Assembly: GCF_022829635.1 (NCBI RefSeq)
Contig: NZ_JAKSYO010000094.1
Coordinates: forward strand, 1 to 64,000
Source: Methylobacterium sp. E-066
GTDB lineage: Bacteria; Pseudomonadota; Alphaproteobacteria; Rhizobiales; Beijerinckiaceae
Length of the DNA stretch: 64,000 bases
Reading direction: 5' to 3'
Shown here one piece after another: positions 33,878-44,456 of the stretch (positions are counted from its first letter, which is position 1; every line of letters starts with the position of its first letter). Both the position numbers and the translations under genes were made by a program. The notes below the pieces were generated by a model, which saw nothing but the letters and a program-made list of their open reading frames with translations, was not told where the DNA came from and searched no databases.

Positions 33878-33978
33878 TAGCGCGTCGTCCTGGATATCAG
33901 AACCCGGACGATGCGCTCGGTCTTTGGTTGCGCGTCATCGTTTTCCGAAAGCCGGAAACGGCCTTTCGGGATGACCGC
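33878..33978. repeat. Intergenic palindromic element, family A copy 3
   Basis: It contains CTAGCGCGTCGTCCTGGAT...CGGACGATGCGCT and then CGTCATCGTTTTCCGAAAG CCGGAAACGGCCTTTCGGGATGAC. The conserved end directly abuts the rnj stop codon (33979-33981). Together with the family B copy it fills the 322 bases between rnj and mce; no gene lies there. Confidence 0.8.
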
Positions 33979-35652
33979 TCAGACTTCCACCACCTGCACG
34001 TGGCAGGCGGGCTTCTTGCCCCAGACCTCGTTCACGGCGGTGCGTACGGCCCGGTCGACCGTCTTCTCGACGCCCTCCGAATCCTTGAGCTTGCCCCGCG
34101 ACATCCCCGACAGGGTGCGCGAGACGGCATCGACCACCGTCTCGATCAGCGGCTCGCCGGAGCGGCCGCGATTGGGCAGGCCGATGATGTCGACGGCCGG
34201 ATCACCCAGCACGACGCCGTCCTCATCGATGGCGATTGCCACCGAGACGAGACCGGCCTGCATGAGCTTGCGCCGCTCCGGGATCGCCCGGTCCTTCTCG
34301 TCGATCAGGACGTTGCCGTCCTTGAACAGGCGGCCGGCCTTCACGTGGTCGATCACCTCGGGCTTGCCGGGGCTGAGGCGGACGAGGCTGCCGTTGCGGG
34401 CCTTGACCACGTTCTGGACGCCCTGGGCCCGGGCGAAGCGGGCGTGCTCGTCGAGGTGCAGCGCCTCGCCGTGGACCGGGATCGCGGTGCCTGGCCGGGT
34501 CCACTTGTACATCTCGACCATCTCGTCCCGCCTCGGGTGGCCGGAGACGTGGACCAGCTCGGTCCGGTCGGTGATCACCTCGACGCCCTGCTCGACCAGA
34601 TCGTTGATGATCGACCCGACATCGCGCTCGTTACCGGGGATTGCCCGCGAGGAAAAAATCACACGGTCGCCAGCGGCCAGGCTGATATCCGGATGGTCCT
34701 TGCGCGAGACCCGGGCGAGCGCCGCCCGCGGCTCGCCCTGCGAACCGGTGAGCAGGGCCACGACCCGCTCGCGGGGCAGGTTCTTCCAGGAATCCGAGCG
34801 GCGGAACTCGGGCAGGCCGTCGAGGTAGCCGCACTCGCGGGCGACATCGATCACCCGGTCCATGGCCCGGCCGACCGCAACGACCTCACGCCCGCAGGCC
34901 ACGGCCGCCTCGGCCACCGCGCGGATGCGGGCGACGTTCGACGCGAAGGTGGTGACCGCGACCCGGTGGGGCGAATCCGCGATCAGCGTCTTGAGGGTGG
35001 CGGCGACTTCTTTCTCGCTCGGCGAGAAGCCCTCGCGCACCACGTTGGTCGAGTCGCAGACCAGCGCCAGGATGCCCTCGTCGCCGAGCGCCGTGAACGC
35101 CTCGGGCGAGGTGACCTCGCCAGCCACCGGGGTCGGGTCGATCTTCCAGTCGCCGGTATGGACCACGAGGCCCGCGGCGGTGCGGATCGCGATGGCGTTC
35201 GACTCAGGGATCGAGTGCGAGACCGGCACGTATTCGAGCTCGAACGGGCCGACGGTCACGCGCCGGCCGGGTTTGACCTCGCGCAGGTCGACCTTCGGGG
35301 CGCCGGGCTCGGACAACCGCCGGGTCTCCAGCAGGTTCTTGGCGAAGCGGGTCGCGTAGACCGGCACCTTGAGGCGCGGCCACAGCTCCGAGATCGCCCC
35401 GATATGGTCCTCGTGCGCGTGGGTGATGAAGATCCCGAGCAGGTCCTTCCGCCGCTCCTCGATGAAGGAGAGGTCGGGGAACATCAGGTCGATCCCCGGC
35501 ATCTGCTCCTCACCGGCGAAGCCCATGCCGCAATCGACCATGATCCACTTGCGGCCCTTCTCCGGACCGAACCCGTAGAGGGCCGCATTCATCCCGATCT
35601 CGCCCACGCCGCCGAGCGGCAGGAAGACCAGCTCCTCCTGTCCCATCACCAT
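33979..35652 (-). CDS. rnj: Ribonuclease J
   Basis: A 557-residue metallo-beta-lactamase/beta-CASP RNase. The zinc motif THAHEDHIGA supplies His78, His80, Asp82 and His83. The beta-CASP region carries the GSQGEPRAALARVSRKDH switch, and the C-terminal domain is conserved. RNase J performs 5'-3' exonuclease and endonuclease mRNA decay and rRNA maturation. In alphaproteobacteria it coexists with RNase E. It lies 16 bases after birA and is the last strongly linked gene behind nuo. Confidence 0.95.
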   Translation of the reverse strand: MVMGQEELVFLPLGGVGEIGMNAALYGFGPEKGRKWIMVDCGMGFAGEEQMPGIDLMFPDLSFIEERRKDLLGIFITHAHEDHIGAISELWPRLKVPVYATRFAKNLLETRRLSEPGAPKVDLREVKPGRRVTVGPFELEYVPVSHSIPESNAIAIRTAAGLVVHTGDWKIDPTPVAGEVTSPEAFTALGDEGILALVCDSTNVVREGFSPSEKEVAATLKTLIADSPHRVAVTTFASNVARIRAVAEAAVACGREVVAVGRAMDRVIDVARECGYLDGLPEFRRSDSWKNLPRERVVALLTGSQGEPRAALARVSRKDHPDISLAAGDRVIFSSRAIPGNERDVGSIINDLVEQGVEVITDRTELVHVSGHPRRDEMVEMYKWTRPGTAIPVHGEALHLDEHARFARAQGVQNVVKARNGSLVRLSPGKPEVIDHVKAGRLFKDGNVLIDEKDRAIPERRKLMQAGLVSVAIAIDEDGVVLGDPAVDIIGLPNRGRSGEPLIETVVDAVSRTLSGMSRGKLKDSEGVEKTVDRAVRTAVNEVWGKKPACHVQVVEV

Positions 35653-35668
35653 CTGTCGTCGTCCAACA

Positions 35669-36472
35669 TCATGCCGCCGTCGCGGCCGTTCCGAAATGCA
35701 CCTCGCCCGCCGTCACGGTATGCCGTTTTCCGTCGGGGGCGAGGATCACGAGCCGCCCCCCCTCGTCGATGGTCTCGAACACGCCCCGCAGGATGTGTTC
35801 GCCGCTGCGCACCGCGATCTCCGACCCAAGACCCGCGGCCCGCGCGAGCCAATCCTCGCGCAGGTCAGCGAAATTCCGTCCCCGGTCCCAGGCGCGTGCC
35901 CGCACGGCCATCCGGTCCGAGAGATGTTCCAGTAGCGCTTCGGCGCCGCCGGCGTAACCCGTCGCGGCCAAGCTCGTCGCGCCGAGGTCGTCCGGGGCCG
36001 CCGCGACGTTGACGCCGAAGCCGATCACCGCGGCCCTGCGGCCGCCCGGCAGGGTCTCCGCCTCCAGCAGAAGTCCGGCTAGCTTGCCGTCGCCCAGCAG
36101 CACGTCGTTCGGCCATTTCAGCTTTAGAGATCGTGCGCAACCCCCGGTTCGGGTATCCGGCAGGGTGCCGCAGGCCGCCTCCAGCGCCTCGATCAGGGCG
36201 AGCCCGGCGACGAAGCCGAGCTCGGCGAGGTGGTCCGGCGCCACGCCGGCCGCCGGCCAGAGGACGCTGGCGGCCAGATTGCCCGGCAGCGACGCCCAGG
36301 TGTTCCCCCGGCGACCGCGACCCGCCTCCTGCCGGTGCGTGACCACCCAGAGCGGGCCGGTCTCGCCCGCCCGCGCCTGAGCCATGGCCTCGGTGTTGGT
36401 CGAGCCCAATGTGTCGTGAACGTGCAGGCGATGGCCCTGGGCGCGCGCCTCAGACCCGAGACGGTAGCTCAA
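35669..36472 (-). CDS. birA: Biotin-[acetyl-CoA carboxylase] ligase
   Basis: A 267-residue biotin protein ligase. The catalytic loop GRGRRGNTW (51-59) and KLKWPNDVLL are present. The N-terminal HTH of E. coli BirA is absent, so it is a ligase only and not a repressor. It biotinylates BCCP and other carboxylases. The start appears to be TTG at 36472 (MSYRLG); no ATG exists upstream in frame. It follows nuoN by 57 bases, an arrangement common in Rhizobiales. Confidence 0.9.
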   Translation of the reverse strand: MSYRLGSEARAQGHRLHVHDTLGSTNTEAMAQARAGETGPLWVVTHRQEAGRGRRGNTWASLPGNLAASVLWPAAGVAPDHLAELGFVAGLALIEALEAACGTLPDTRTGGCARSLKLKWPNDVLLGDGKLAGLLLEAETLPGGRRAAVIGFGVNVAAAPDDLGATSLAATGYAGGAEALLEHLSDRMAVRARAWDRGRNFADLREDWLARAAGLGSEIAVRSGEHILRGVFETIDEGGRLVILAPDGKRHTVTAGEVHFGTAATAA

Positions 36473-36529
36473 GGCGTTCTTTTCTGATCGGGCCGCATTC
36501 TCATCGGGAGCGCCGGAAGGCCGCCGGAT

Positions 36530-37975
36530 CTAGAACAGCGACCGGGCCGCCCGGCCGGCGACGCCGACCAGCGGACCGGGGAGCAGGAAGAACAGCACCA
36601 CGACGACGCTCGACAGGGCGAGCACCACCCGCAGGCCCGGGGCCATCGCCTCGTAGGGCTCCTTCGGCTCGTCGAAATACATGATCTTGACCAAGCGCAG
36701 GTAGTAGTAGGCGCCGACCACGCTGGTCACCACGCCGATCACCGCCAGGGTCACGAGGCCCGCTTTGATGGCGGCGGCGAAGACGTAGAACTTGGCGAAG
36801 AACCCGGCGAGCGGCGGGATGCCGGCTAGCGAGAACATCATCGCGGCGAGGCAGAAGGCCACCCAGGGATGGGTGCGGGACAGGCCCGACAGGTCCTCGA
36901 TCGACTCGAACATCACGTCCCGGCGCCGGAGCGACAGGATGATCGCGAAGGTGCCGAGCGTCATCGCCAAGTAGATGATCATGTAGGTGACCAGCCCGCT
37001 GATCCCCTCCTCGGAGCCGCAGGCGAGGCCGATCAGCGCGTAGCCGATATTGGCGATCGACGAGTAGGCCATCAGGCGCTTGATCGAGCGCTGGCCGATG
37101 GCCGCGAACGAGCCCAGTGCCATCGAGACCACGGCGACGAAGATGAAGATCTGCTGCCAGATCGCGGTCACGTCCGGCATGGCGCCGATGAACACCCGCA
37201 CGGTCATGGCGACGGCAGCCATCTTGGGCGCGGTGGCGAAGAAGGCCGTCACCGGGGTCGGCGAGCCCTCGTAGACGTCGGGCGTCCACATGTGGAACGG
37301 CACCGCCGCCATCTTGAAGCAGACGCCCGCGGCCAGGAACACGATGCCCAGCACGATGCCCAGCCCGGCATTCTCGTTGAGCGCCGAGACGATGCCGGGG
37401 AACGAGACCGTGCCGGTGAAGCCGTAGACCAGGGAGGCGCCGTAGAGCAGCATCCCGGAGGAAAGCGCGCCGAGCACGAAGTACTTGAGGCCGGCCTCGG
37501 TCGACTTGGCATTGTCCCGGTGGAAGGCCGCGATCACGTAGGCTGCGAGCGATTGCAGCTCCAGGCCGAGATAGAGGGCGATCAGGTCATTGGCCGAGAC
37601 CATCACCATCATGCCAATGGTGCAGAGGACGATCAGCACCGGGAACTCGAACCGGTCGATCTGCTCGCGCTTGAAGAAGTCGTGCGCCAGCAGGATCGTC
37701 GCCGCCGAGCCGAGCAGCACCAGCGACTTCATCACCTTGGCGAAGGCGTCCGAGACGAAGGCGCCCGACAGGGTGGTCACCCGGCCGGCGGTCGGCTGTG
37801 ACAGGACCACGAACAGCGCGAACAGGAGCAGGACCAGGGCGCCGATGCTGACGCTCTCGGCGGAGCGGTCGCCGCGCCAGGCGCCGTAGAGGATCATCAG
37901 CAGCACGCCGACGCCGAGGATCAGCTCGGGCAGGAGCGGCGCCAGCGAGGGCAGGACGGAATGGACGGTGGGCAT
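36530..37975 (-). CDS. nuoN: NADH-quinone oxidoreductase subunit N
   Basis: 481 residues, about 14 membrane helices, an antiporter-like proton-pumping subunit of complex I. Conserved charged residues lie in helix segments such as YLGLELQSLAAYVIAAF (with the key Glu) and KYFVLGALSSGMLLYG. It is ten bases after nuoM. It is the last nuo gene of the operon, with birA behind. Confidence 0.95.
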   Translation of the reverse strand: MPTVHSVLPSLAPLLPELILGVGVLLMILYGAWRGDRSAESVSIGALVLLLFALFVVLSQPTAGRVTTLSGAFVSDAFAKVMKSLVLLGSAATILLAHDFFKREQIDRFEFPVLIVLCTIGMMVMVSANDLIALYLGLELQSLAAYVIAAFHRDNAKSTEAGLKYFVLGALSSGMLLYGASLVYGFTGTVSFPGIVSALNENAGLGIVLGIVFLAAGVCFKMAAVPFHMWTPDVYEGSPTPVTAFFATAPKMAAVAMTVRVFIGAMPDVTAIWQQIFIFVAVVSMALGSFAAIGQRSIKRLMAYSSIANIGYALIGLACGSEEGISGLVTYMIIYLAMTLGTFAIILSLRRRDVMFESIEDLSGLSRTHPWVAFCLAAMMFSLAGIPPLAGFFAKFYVFAAAIKAGLVTLAVIGVVTSVVGAYYYLRLVKIMYFDEPKEPYEAMAPGLRVVLALSSVVVVLFFLLPGPLVGVAGRAARSLF

Positions 37976-37985
37976 CTGTTCCGTC

Positions 37986-39518
37986 TCAGCGTGGGAGCGG
38001 CAGCGCGGCGGCTGCGGTCTGGGTGTTGGCCAGCGCGGCCTTCATGCCGGTCATCAGCGCCTCGGTGGAGGGCGCGAAGACGTCCAGCACCGGGGCCGGA
38101 TGCACGCCGTAATAGATCGTCAGCACGACCAGCGGCCCCAGGATCAGCTTCTCCCGGATGTCGAGGTCCAGGATGCCCTGGAGGTTGGGCTTCTCGAGCT
38201 TCCCGTAGATTACCCGTGCGTAGAGCCACAGGGCATAGCCGGCCGACAGGATGATGCCGAAGGTCGAGAAGAACGCGACGTTCGGGTTCGCCTTGAAGGC
38301 GCCGAGCATCGACAGGAACTCGCCGACGAAGCCGGAGGTGCCGGGCAGGCCGACATTGGCCATGGTGAACACCATCATGGCCACCGCGTAGAGCGGCATC
38401 CGCTTCACGAGGCCGCCATAGGCGGCGATCTCGCGGGTGTGCATCCGATCGTAGACCACGCCGACGCACAGGAAGAGCGCCGACGCCACGATGCCGTGCG
38501 AGATCATCAGGAACAGGGCGCCCTGGATGCCCTGCTCGTTCAGGGTGAACAGGCCGAGCGTCACGAAGCCCATATGAGCGACCGACGAGTAGGCGATCAG
38601 CTTCTTGATGTCGGTCTGCATCAGCGCGGTGAGCGAGGTGAAGATGATCGCGATCACCGAGAGGGCGAAGACCAGGGGGGCGAAATCCTGGCTCGCCACC
38701 GGCAGCATCGGCAGGGAGATCCGGATGAAGCCGTAGCCGCCCATCTTCAGCAGGATGCCCGCCAGGATCACCGAGCCGGCAGTGGGCGCCTCGACGTGGG
38801 CGTCGGGCAGCCAGGTATGGACCGGCCACATCGGCATCTTCACCGCGAAGGAGGCGAAGAAGGCCAGCCACAGCCAGGTCTGCATCTGCACCGGGAAGCG
38901 GTATTGCAGGAGGGTCGGGATGTCGGTGGTGCCGGCCTGCCAGTACATCGCCATCACGGCGAGCAGCATCAGCACCGAGCCGAGCAGGGTGTAGAGGAAG
39001 AACTTGAAGCTCGCATAGACCCGGCGCGCTCCGCCCCAGATGCCGATGATCAGGAACATCGGGATCAGGCCGGCCTCGAAGAACAGGTAGAACAGCAGCA
39101 GGTCGAGGGAGGCGAACACGCCGATCATCGTCGTCTCAAGGACGAGGAAGGCGACGAAATACTCCTTCACCCGGACGTGGATCGAGGTCCACGACGCGCC
39201 GATGCAGAACGGCATCAGGAAGGTCGTGAGCAGGATCAGCGGCATCGAGAAGCCGTCGACGCCGAGCTTGAACCGGATCGTCTCGGCCAGCCACGGATGG
39301 CTCTCGACCAGCTGGAAGCTCGACGACGCGGGGTCGTAGCGGCCCCAGGCCACCAGGGACAGGACGAAGGTGACGATGGTGGTGGCGAGCGCGGCCCAGC
39401 GGCTGTTGCGCGCCACCGACTCGTCGTCGCCCTTCAGGGTGAGGATGAAGGCCGCGCCGCAGAGCGGGACGATCAGCAGGCCGGAGAGGATGCCGAGGCC
39501 GAGCATGTCAGTGAACAC
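37986..39518 (-). CDS. nuoM: NADH-quinone oxidoreductase subunit M
   Basis: A 510-residue antiporter-like subunit with about 14 helices. The proton-channel Glu sits in [20 protein letters not shown] and the TM7 Lys in [20 protein letters not shown]. Its ATG lies within the end of nuoL (11-base overlap), so the two are coupled. It pumps protons during NADH oxidation. Confidence 0.95.
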   Translation of the reverse strand: MFTDMLGLGILSGLLIVPLCGAAFILTLKGDDESVARNSRWAALATTIVTFVLSLVAWGRYDPASSSFQLVESHPWLAETIRFKLGVDGFSMPLILLTTFLMPFCIGASWTSIHVRVKEYFVAFLVLETTMIGVFASLDLLLFYLFFEAGLIPMFLIIGIWGGARRVYASFKFFLYTLLGSVLMLLAVMAMYWQAGTTDIPTLLQYRFPVQMQTWLWLAFFASFAVKMPMWPVHTWLPDAHVEAPTAGSVILAGILLKMGGYGFIRISLPMLPVASQDFAPLVFALSVIAIIFTSLTALMQTDIKKLIAYSSVAHMGFVTLGLFTLNEQGIQGALFLMISHGIVASALFLCVGVVYDRMHTREIAAYGGLVKRMPLYAVAMMVFTMANVGLPGTSGFVGEFLSMLGAFKANPNVAFFSTFGIILSAGYALWLYARVIYGKLEKPNLQGILDLDIREKLILGPLVVLTIYYGVHPAPVLDVFAPSTEALMTGMKAALANTQTAAAALPLPR

Positions 39519-41631
39519 CCTTGGGCAGGCCGGCCATCAGGTACCAGCTGATCAGGCCAGCGACGCCGATGAGCATGACGAAGGCGTAGTGGTAGACGTA
39601 GCCCGTCTGCAGGCGGACTACCCCGCGGGTCACGTCGACGACGCGCGCCGCGATGCCGTTGGGGCCGAGCCCGTCGATGATCTTGCCGTCGCCCTGCTTC
39701 CAGAGGAACAGGCCGAAATCCTTGGCCGGACGCACGAAGATCCTGTCGTAGAGCTCGTCGAAGTACCACTTGTTGAGCAGGAACCGGTACAGCGACGGCT
39801 GCTGCGCGGCGAGCGCACCGGGCAGTTCCGGGCGGCGGATATACATCCAGAACGCCAGGACGAAGCCGAGGATCAGCATGATCAGCGGCGCATAGGACAC
39901 CAGGGCCGGGACCTCGTGGATCTCGTGCATGATGTGATTCTCGGGGCCGTGCGCCAGGGCATGGCCCCAGAACGCGTCCATGCCGGACCCGATGAAGCGG
40001 TCGTGGAAGATGATCCCGGCAAACAGCGCGCCGAAGGCCAGCACCGCCAGCGGGATGGTCATGACCAGCGGGCTCTCGTGAGGCGTGTGGTCGCCGTGAT
40101 GGCCGTGCCCGTGATGGTCGTCCGCGACGAGGTCGCTCTTGTGGGCCGGCTCGACGTCGTGGCCGCGATCGTCGTGGGCCACGCCCTCGGTGTGGCCCGG
40201 GGCGCCGTCGGCCTCGTGGGCCAGGGCGGCATGGGCGGTGCCCGCATGGGCGACTGCCGGAGCGGCGTGGTCATCATGCGCCGCATGGACGCCCCAGCGG
40301 GCCGGACCCTCGAAGGTCATGAAGAACAGGCGCCAGGAGTAGAACGAGGTGAAGAACGCCGCCACCACGGTGCACAGGAAGGCCAGCGTGTGCCCGGGCC
40401 GGGTCGAGGCGTAGGCGGCCTCGATGATCGCGTCCTTCGAGTAGTAGCCGGCCGTGTACGGGAAGCCGATCAGCGCGAGGGAGCCGATCGCCATCATGGC
40501 GCAGGTGAACGGGATGTGGGAGCGCAGGCCGCCCATGTTCCGCATGTCCTGCTCGTGGTGCATCGCGTGGATGACCGAGCCGGCGCCGAGGAACAGCAGC
40601 GCCTTGAAGAAGGCGTGGGTGAACAGGTGGAACACGCCGGCCGAGTAGGCGCCGACGCCGAGCGCTACGAACATGTAGCCGAGCTGCGAGCAGGTCGAGT
40701 AGGCGATCACCCGCTTGATGTCGTTCTGCACCAGCCCGATCGTGGCCGCGAAGAAGGCCGTGATGCCCCCGATCACCGTGACGACGATCAGCGCGTTCGG
40801 CGCCTCCTCGAACAGCGGCGACAGCCGGGCGACCATGAACACGCCGGCGGTCACCATGGTGGCGGCGTGGATCAGCGCCGAGACCGGGGTCGGTCCCTCC
40901 ATGGCGTCCGGCAGCCAGGTGTGCAGCAGGAACTGCGCCGACTTGCCCATGGCGCCCATGAACAGCAGCAGGCAGGCCAGCGTCAGGGCGTTCCAATCGT
41001 AGCCGAGGAAGTGGAAGCTCAGGGTCTTGAGCGTGTCGACCTTGGAGAAGATCGCGTCGAACGCCACCGAGCCGGTCAGCACGAAGACCAGGAAGATGCC
41101 GAGCGAGAAGCCGAAATCGCCGACTCGATTGACGATGAACGCCTTCATGGCGGCGGCGTTGGCCGAGGGCTTCTCGTACCAGAAGCCGATCAGCAGGTAG
41201 GAGGCGAGGCCGACGCCCTCCCAGCCGAAGAACATCTGCACGAGGTTGTCGGCGGTCACCAGCATCAGCATGGCGAAGGTGAACAGCGACAGGTAGGCGA
41301 AGAACCGCGGCCGGTGCGGATCCTCGTGCATGTAGCCGACGGAGTAGAGGTGGACGAGGGTCGAGACCGTGGTGACGACCACGAGCATCACCCGGGTCAG
41401 CGCGTCGACCTTGAAGGCCCAGTCGACCTGGAGGTCACCGGCCGAGAACCAGGATGCGACCTGCACCCGTTCGGCGTGGCCGCCCTCGAGGAACACGCCC
41501 CAGGCGATCAGGGCCGTGAAGGCCAGGAACGCGGTGGTGATGTACTCGCAGGCCCGGGCCCCGATGTACCGGCCGAACAGGCCGGCGATCAGGAAGCCGA
41601 TCAGCGGGAAGAAGACGATCGCGTGATACAT
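39508..41631 (-). CDS. nuoL: NADH-quinone oxidoreductase subunit L
   Basis: A 707-residue antiporter-like subunit, longer than E. coli NuoL (613). The core has [20 protein letters not shown] and [20 protein letters not shown]. An insertion at about residues 448-519 is extremely His-rich (17 His in roughly 70 residues, with Ala, Asp and Gly), ending in [18 protein letters not shown]. It lies in a loop before the long lateral helix. The C-terminal helix HL and last transmembrane helix follow. It is 109 bases downstream of nuoK. Confidence 0.94.
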   Translation of the reverse strand: MYHAIVFFPLIGFLIAGLFGRYIGARACEYITTAFLAFTALIAWGVFLEGGHAERVQVASWFSAGDLQVDWAFKVDALTRVMLVVVTTVSTLVHLYSVGYMHEDPHRPRFFAYLSLFTFAMLMLVTADNLVQMFFGWEGVGLASYLLIGFWYEKPSANAAAMKAFIVNRVGDFGFSLGIFLVFVLTGSVAFDAIFSKVDTLKTLSFHFLGYDWNALTLACLLLFMGAMGKSAQFLLHTWLPDAMEGPTPVSALIHAATMVTAGVFMVARLSPLFEEAPNALIVVTVIGGITAFFAATIGLVQNDIKRVIAYSTCSQLGYMFVALGVGAYSAGVFHLFTHAFFKALLFLGAGSVIHAMHHEQDMRNMGGLRSHIPFTCAMMAIGSLALIGFPYTAGYYSKDAIIEAAYASTRPGHTLAFLCTVVAAFFTSFYSWRLFFMTFEGPARWGVHAAHDDHAAPAVAHAGTAHAALAHEADGAPGHTEGVAHDDRGHDVEPAHKSDLVADDHHGHGHHGDHTPHESPLVMTIPLAVLAFGALFAGIIFHDRFIGSGMDAFWGHALAHGPENHIMHEIHEVPALVSYAPLIMLILGFVLAFWMYIRRPELPGALAAQQPSLYRFLLNKWYFDELYDRIFVRPAKDFGLFLWKQGDGKIIDGLGPNGIAARVVDVTRGVVRLQTGYVYHYAFVMLIGVAGLISWYLMAGLPKGVH

Positions 41632-41740
41632 CGCTCTCTTGCAGTCCGTCCTCCGGGCCGACCGCTAGGCGGCGTCCGGATTGTCACTCGGGGCCCATGA
41701 ACGCGGGGCCGCGAACTCGGGTCGCGTGAAGAAGGGCGCC

Positions 41741-42046
41741 TTAGCCCTTCATCATGCTCACGTCCTCGACCGCGATGGTGCCGCGGTTGCGGAAGAAGAC
41801 CACGAGGATGGCGAGGCCGATCGCCGATTCGGCGGCCGCGACGGTCAGCACGAACAGGGCGAAAACCTGTCCGGTGATGTCGTTCAGCTGCGTCGAGAAG
41901 GCGACCAGATTGATGTTGACCGCGAGCAGGATCAGCTCGATCGACATCAGGATGACGATGACGTTCTTGCGGTTGATGAAGATCCCGAGCACGCCGAGCG
42001 TGAACAGGATCGCCGCGACGGTGAGGTAGTGGCTCAGGCCGATCAT
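41741..42046 (-). CDS. nuoK: NADH-quinone oxidoreductase subunit K
   Basis: A 101-residue subunit with three helices, with the conserved Glu residues in [16 protein letters not shown] and [20 protein letters not shown]. It forms part of the proton path near the quinone site with NuoJ and NuoH. It begins 22 bases after nuoJ. Confidence 0.95.
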   Translation of the reverse strand: MIGLSHYLTVAAILFTLGVLGIFINRKNVIVILMSIELILLAVNINLVAFSTQLNDITGQVFALFVLTVAAAESAIGLAILVVFFRNRGTIAVEDVSMMKG

Positions 42047-42068
42047 CGTTCGAGTCCTTCGGCGGGCA

Positions 42069-42689
42069 TCAGACCTCGACGCCCTGGCGGGAGGGCACCT
42101 TGCGGGTCTCCACCGCCATGCTCTGGGTGCGGGCGTTCTGGACCGAGATGTTCTGGCGCTTGACGCCCGGGCGGTCGCGCAGGGTCAGCACGATGGCGCC
42201 GATCATCGCGACCAGCAGGATCAGGCCGGCAAGCTGGAAGAAGTAGACGTAATCCGTGTAGAGCACCCGGCCGAGCGCCTGGGCGTTGGTGAGGTTCTCC
42301 GCCGCCGCGACGTTGCTGAGCGGCGCCTGAACAAGGTTCGGATCGATGGTCCAGGAGCCGACCACGAGCAGCAGCTCCACCAGGAAGATCGCCCCGATCA
42401 ACCCGCCAACCGGCAGGTATTGCTGGAAGCCCTGGCGCAACTCGGCGAAGTCCACGTCGAGCATCATCACGACGAACAGGAACAACACCGCGACCGCGCC
42501 GACATAGACGACGACCAGGATCATCGCCAGGAACTCGGCGCCCATCAGGACGAACAGCCCGGCGGCGTTCACGAAGGCGAGAATCAGGAACAGCACTGAG
42601 GCGACGGGATTGCGCGAGGCGATCACCATGAAGCCCGACGCGACCGTGACGCTCGCGAACAGGTAGAAGAAGGCGGCTGCTGCGGTCAT
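42069..42689 (-). CDS. nuoJ: NADH-quinone oxidoreductase subunit J
   Basis: A 206-residue five-helix subunit. The conserved segment [21 protein letters not shown] is the TM3 hinge region of NuoJ. ATG 42689 ([11 protein letters not shown]) removes a spurious Arg-rich extension. A 220-base gap holding a repeat element separates it from nuoI, the widest break inside the operon. Confidence 0.94.
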   Translation of the reverse strand: MTAAAAFFYLFASVTVASGFMVIASRNPVASVLFLILAFVNAAGLFVLMGAEFLAMILVVVYVGAVAVLFLFVVMMLDVDFAELRQGFQQYLPVGGLIGAIFLVELLLVVGSWTIDPNLVQAPLSNVAAAENLTNAQALGRVLYTDYVYFFQLAGLILLVAMIGAIVLTLRDRPGVKRQNISVQNARTQSMAVETRKVPSRQGVEV

Positions 42690-42809
42690 GCGCTCGTCGG
42701 GATCGGCCGCCGAAGCGGCCCCTTCTGCCTTGCGTGGAAACGGGCCGCAGCGGGCGGCCCGTCTATAGAACCCGGTCGGCGGGGGCACAACAGCGCCCCC
42801 GTCATCCCT

Positions 42810-42911
42810 CTAGCGCATCACCCCGGGCAACGGAACCGGGATGATGCGCTATCCCTTTGCTTTGCATCGTCTTTTCCGAAAGCCGGCAACCACCTCTCGG
42901 AACGATGCCCT
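42810..42911. repeat. Intergenic palindromic element, family A copy 4, inside the nuo operon
   Basis: The sequence runs CTAGCGCATCACCCCGG...CCGGGATGATGCGCTA, then TGCATCGTCTTTTCCGAAAG CCGGCAACCACCTCTCGG AACGATGCCCTA. The conserved end merges with the nuoI stop codon (CTA at 42910-42912, read as TAG). It is the only large insertion between nuoI and nuoJ. Confidence 0.85.
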
Positions 42912-43398
42912 AGCGATACGGCGCATCCATCGCGATGTTGCGCGCGATCTCGCGCTCCCAGCGGTCGCCGTTCAAGAGAAGCTTCTGCTTGTCGTAGAGC
43001 AGCTCCTCGCGGGTCTCGACCGAGAATTCGAAGTTCGGCCCCTCGACGATGGCGTCCACCGGGCAGGCCTCCTGGCACATGCCGCAATAGATGCACTTCA
43101 CCATGTCGATGTCGTAACGGGTGGTGCGGCGCGTGCCGTCGTTGCGGCGCGGGCCCGCCTCGATGGTGATCGCCTGGGCCGGGCAGATCGCCTCGCAGAG
43201 CTTGCAGGCGATGCACCGCTCCTCGCCGTTGGGATAGCGGCGCAGGGCATGCTCTCCCCGGAAGCGCGGGCCGCGATGGCCCATCTCGAAGGGATAGTTG
43301 ATCGTTGCCTTCGGCTTGAAGAAGTAGCGCATGCCGAGGATCATCCCCGATACGAACTCCTTCAAGAGAAGACTCTTGGCAACCTGATCCAGCTTCAT
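42910..43398 (-). CDS. nuoI: NADH-quinone oxidoreductase subunit I
   Basis: A 162-residue TYKY-type ferredoxin subunit carrying clusters N6a and N6b. The ligands are Cys62, 65, 68 and 72 ([12 protein letters not shown]) and Cys102, 105, 108 and 112 ([12 protein letters not shown]). It links the peripheral arm to the quinone site. It starts 25 bases after nuoH. Confidence 0.97.
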   Translation of the reverse strand: MKLDQVAKSLLLKEFVSGMILGMRYFFKPKATINYPFEMGHRGPRFRGEHALRRYPNGEERCIACKLCEAICPAQAITIEAGPRRNDGTRRTTRYDIDMVKCIYCGMCQEACPVDAIVEGPNFEFSVETREELLYDKQKLLLNGDRWEREIARNIAMDAPYR

Positions 43399-43423
43399 GC
43401 CGTGATCTCCGGATTTCGTTGGA

Positions 43424-44446
43424 TCACGCGCCCGGGGCCAGGCCGGTGAGCTTCAACACGAAGGCCACGACCACCACCGAGACGAGCGAAATGGGCAAAA
43501 ACACTTTCCAGCCGAGGCGCATGAGCTGATCGTAGCGGTAGCGCGGCACGATGGATTTCACCATCGCGAACAGGAAGAACAGGAAGCTGGCCTTCAGGAT
43601 GAACCAGATCACGCCCGGCACCCAGGTGAACGGCGCGAACGGGATCGGCGACAGCCAGCCGCCCAGGAACAGCACGGTGCCGAGCGCGCACATGCTCATG
43701 ATGGCGACGTACTCGCCGAGCATGAACAGCAGATAGGGTGTCGAGGAGTATTCCACCATGTAGCCGGCCACCAGCTCCGACTCGGCCTCCGGCAGGTCGA
43801 AGGGCGGGCGGTTGGTCTCGGCCAGCGCCGAGATGAAGAACACCACGAACATCGGGAACAGCCACAGCCAGTACCAGCCGAACAAGCCGAGGCTGGTGTC
43901 CTGCGCCATCACGATGCGCGAGAGGTTCAGCGAGCCGGCGCAGAGCAGCACGCAGATGATCACGAAGCCGAGCGAAACCTCGTAGGAGATCATCTGCGCC
44001 GCCGAGCGGAGCGCGCCCAGGAAGGCGTATTTCGAGTTCGACGCCCAGCCGCCCATGATGACGCCGTAGACGCCGAGCGACGAGATCGCGAAGATGTAGG
44101 TGATGCCGACATTGATGTCGGCGATCGCCCAGCCATCGGCCAGCGGGATCACCGCCCAGCTCGACAGGGCCAGCATCGCGAAGACCAGCGGCGCCAGCAG
44201 GTAGATCGCCTTGTTGGCGCCCGCCGGGATCACCGGCTCCTTCAGGACGAACTTGAGCAGGTCGGCGAAGGATTGCAGCAGCCCGAACGGCCCGACCACG
44301 TTGGGCCCGCGCCGGAGCTGCACCGCCGCCCAGATCTTCCGGTCGGCGAGCAGCGCGTAGGCGATGAAGACGAGCAGCGCCGAGAGCAGCACGAAGCTCT
44401 TCAGCACGATCAGGAGAACGGTCCCGAGGATTTCGAGCGAGGTCAT
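43424..44446 (-). CDS. nuoH: NADH-quinone oxidoreductase subunit H
   Basis: A 340-residue membrane subunit that forms the quinone channel. The conserved loops [19 protein letters not shown] and [20 protein letters not shown] (quinone-site carboxylates) are present, with eight helices. It follows nuoG by 10 bases. Confidence 0.96.
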   Translation of the reverse strand: MTSLEILGTVLLIVLKSFVLLSALLVFIAYALLADRKIWAAVQLRRGPNVVGPFGLLQSFADLLKFVLKEPVIPAGANKAIYLLAPLVFAMLALSSWAVIPLADGWAIADINVGITYIFAISSLGVYGVIMGGWASNSKYAFLGALRSAAQMISYEVSLGFVIICVLLCAGSLNLSRIVMAQDTSLGLFGWYWLWLFPMFVVFFISALAETNRPPFDLPEAESELVAGYMVEYSSTPYLLFMLGEYVAIMSMCALGTVLFLGGWLSPIPFAPFTWVPGVIWFILKASFLFFLFAMVKSIVPRYRYDQLMRLGWKVFLPISLVSVVVVAFVLKLTGLAPGA

Positions 44447-44456
44447 CGTGAGATCC

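Noticed and set aside
39370-41700. 776-codon plus-strand frame
   Set aside because: Antisense shadow of nuoL and nuoM.
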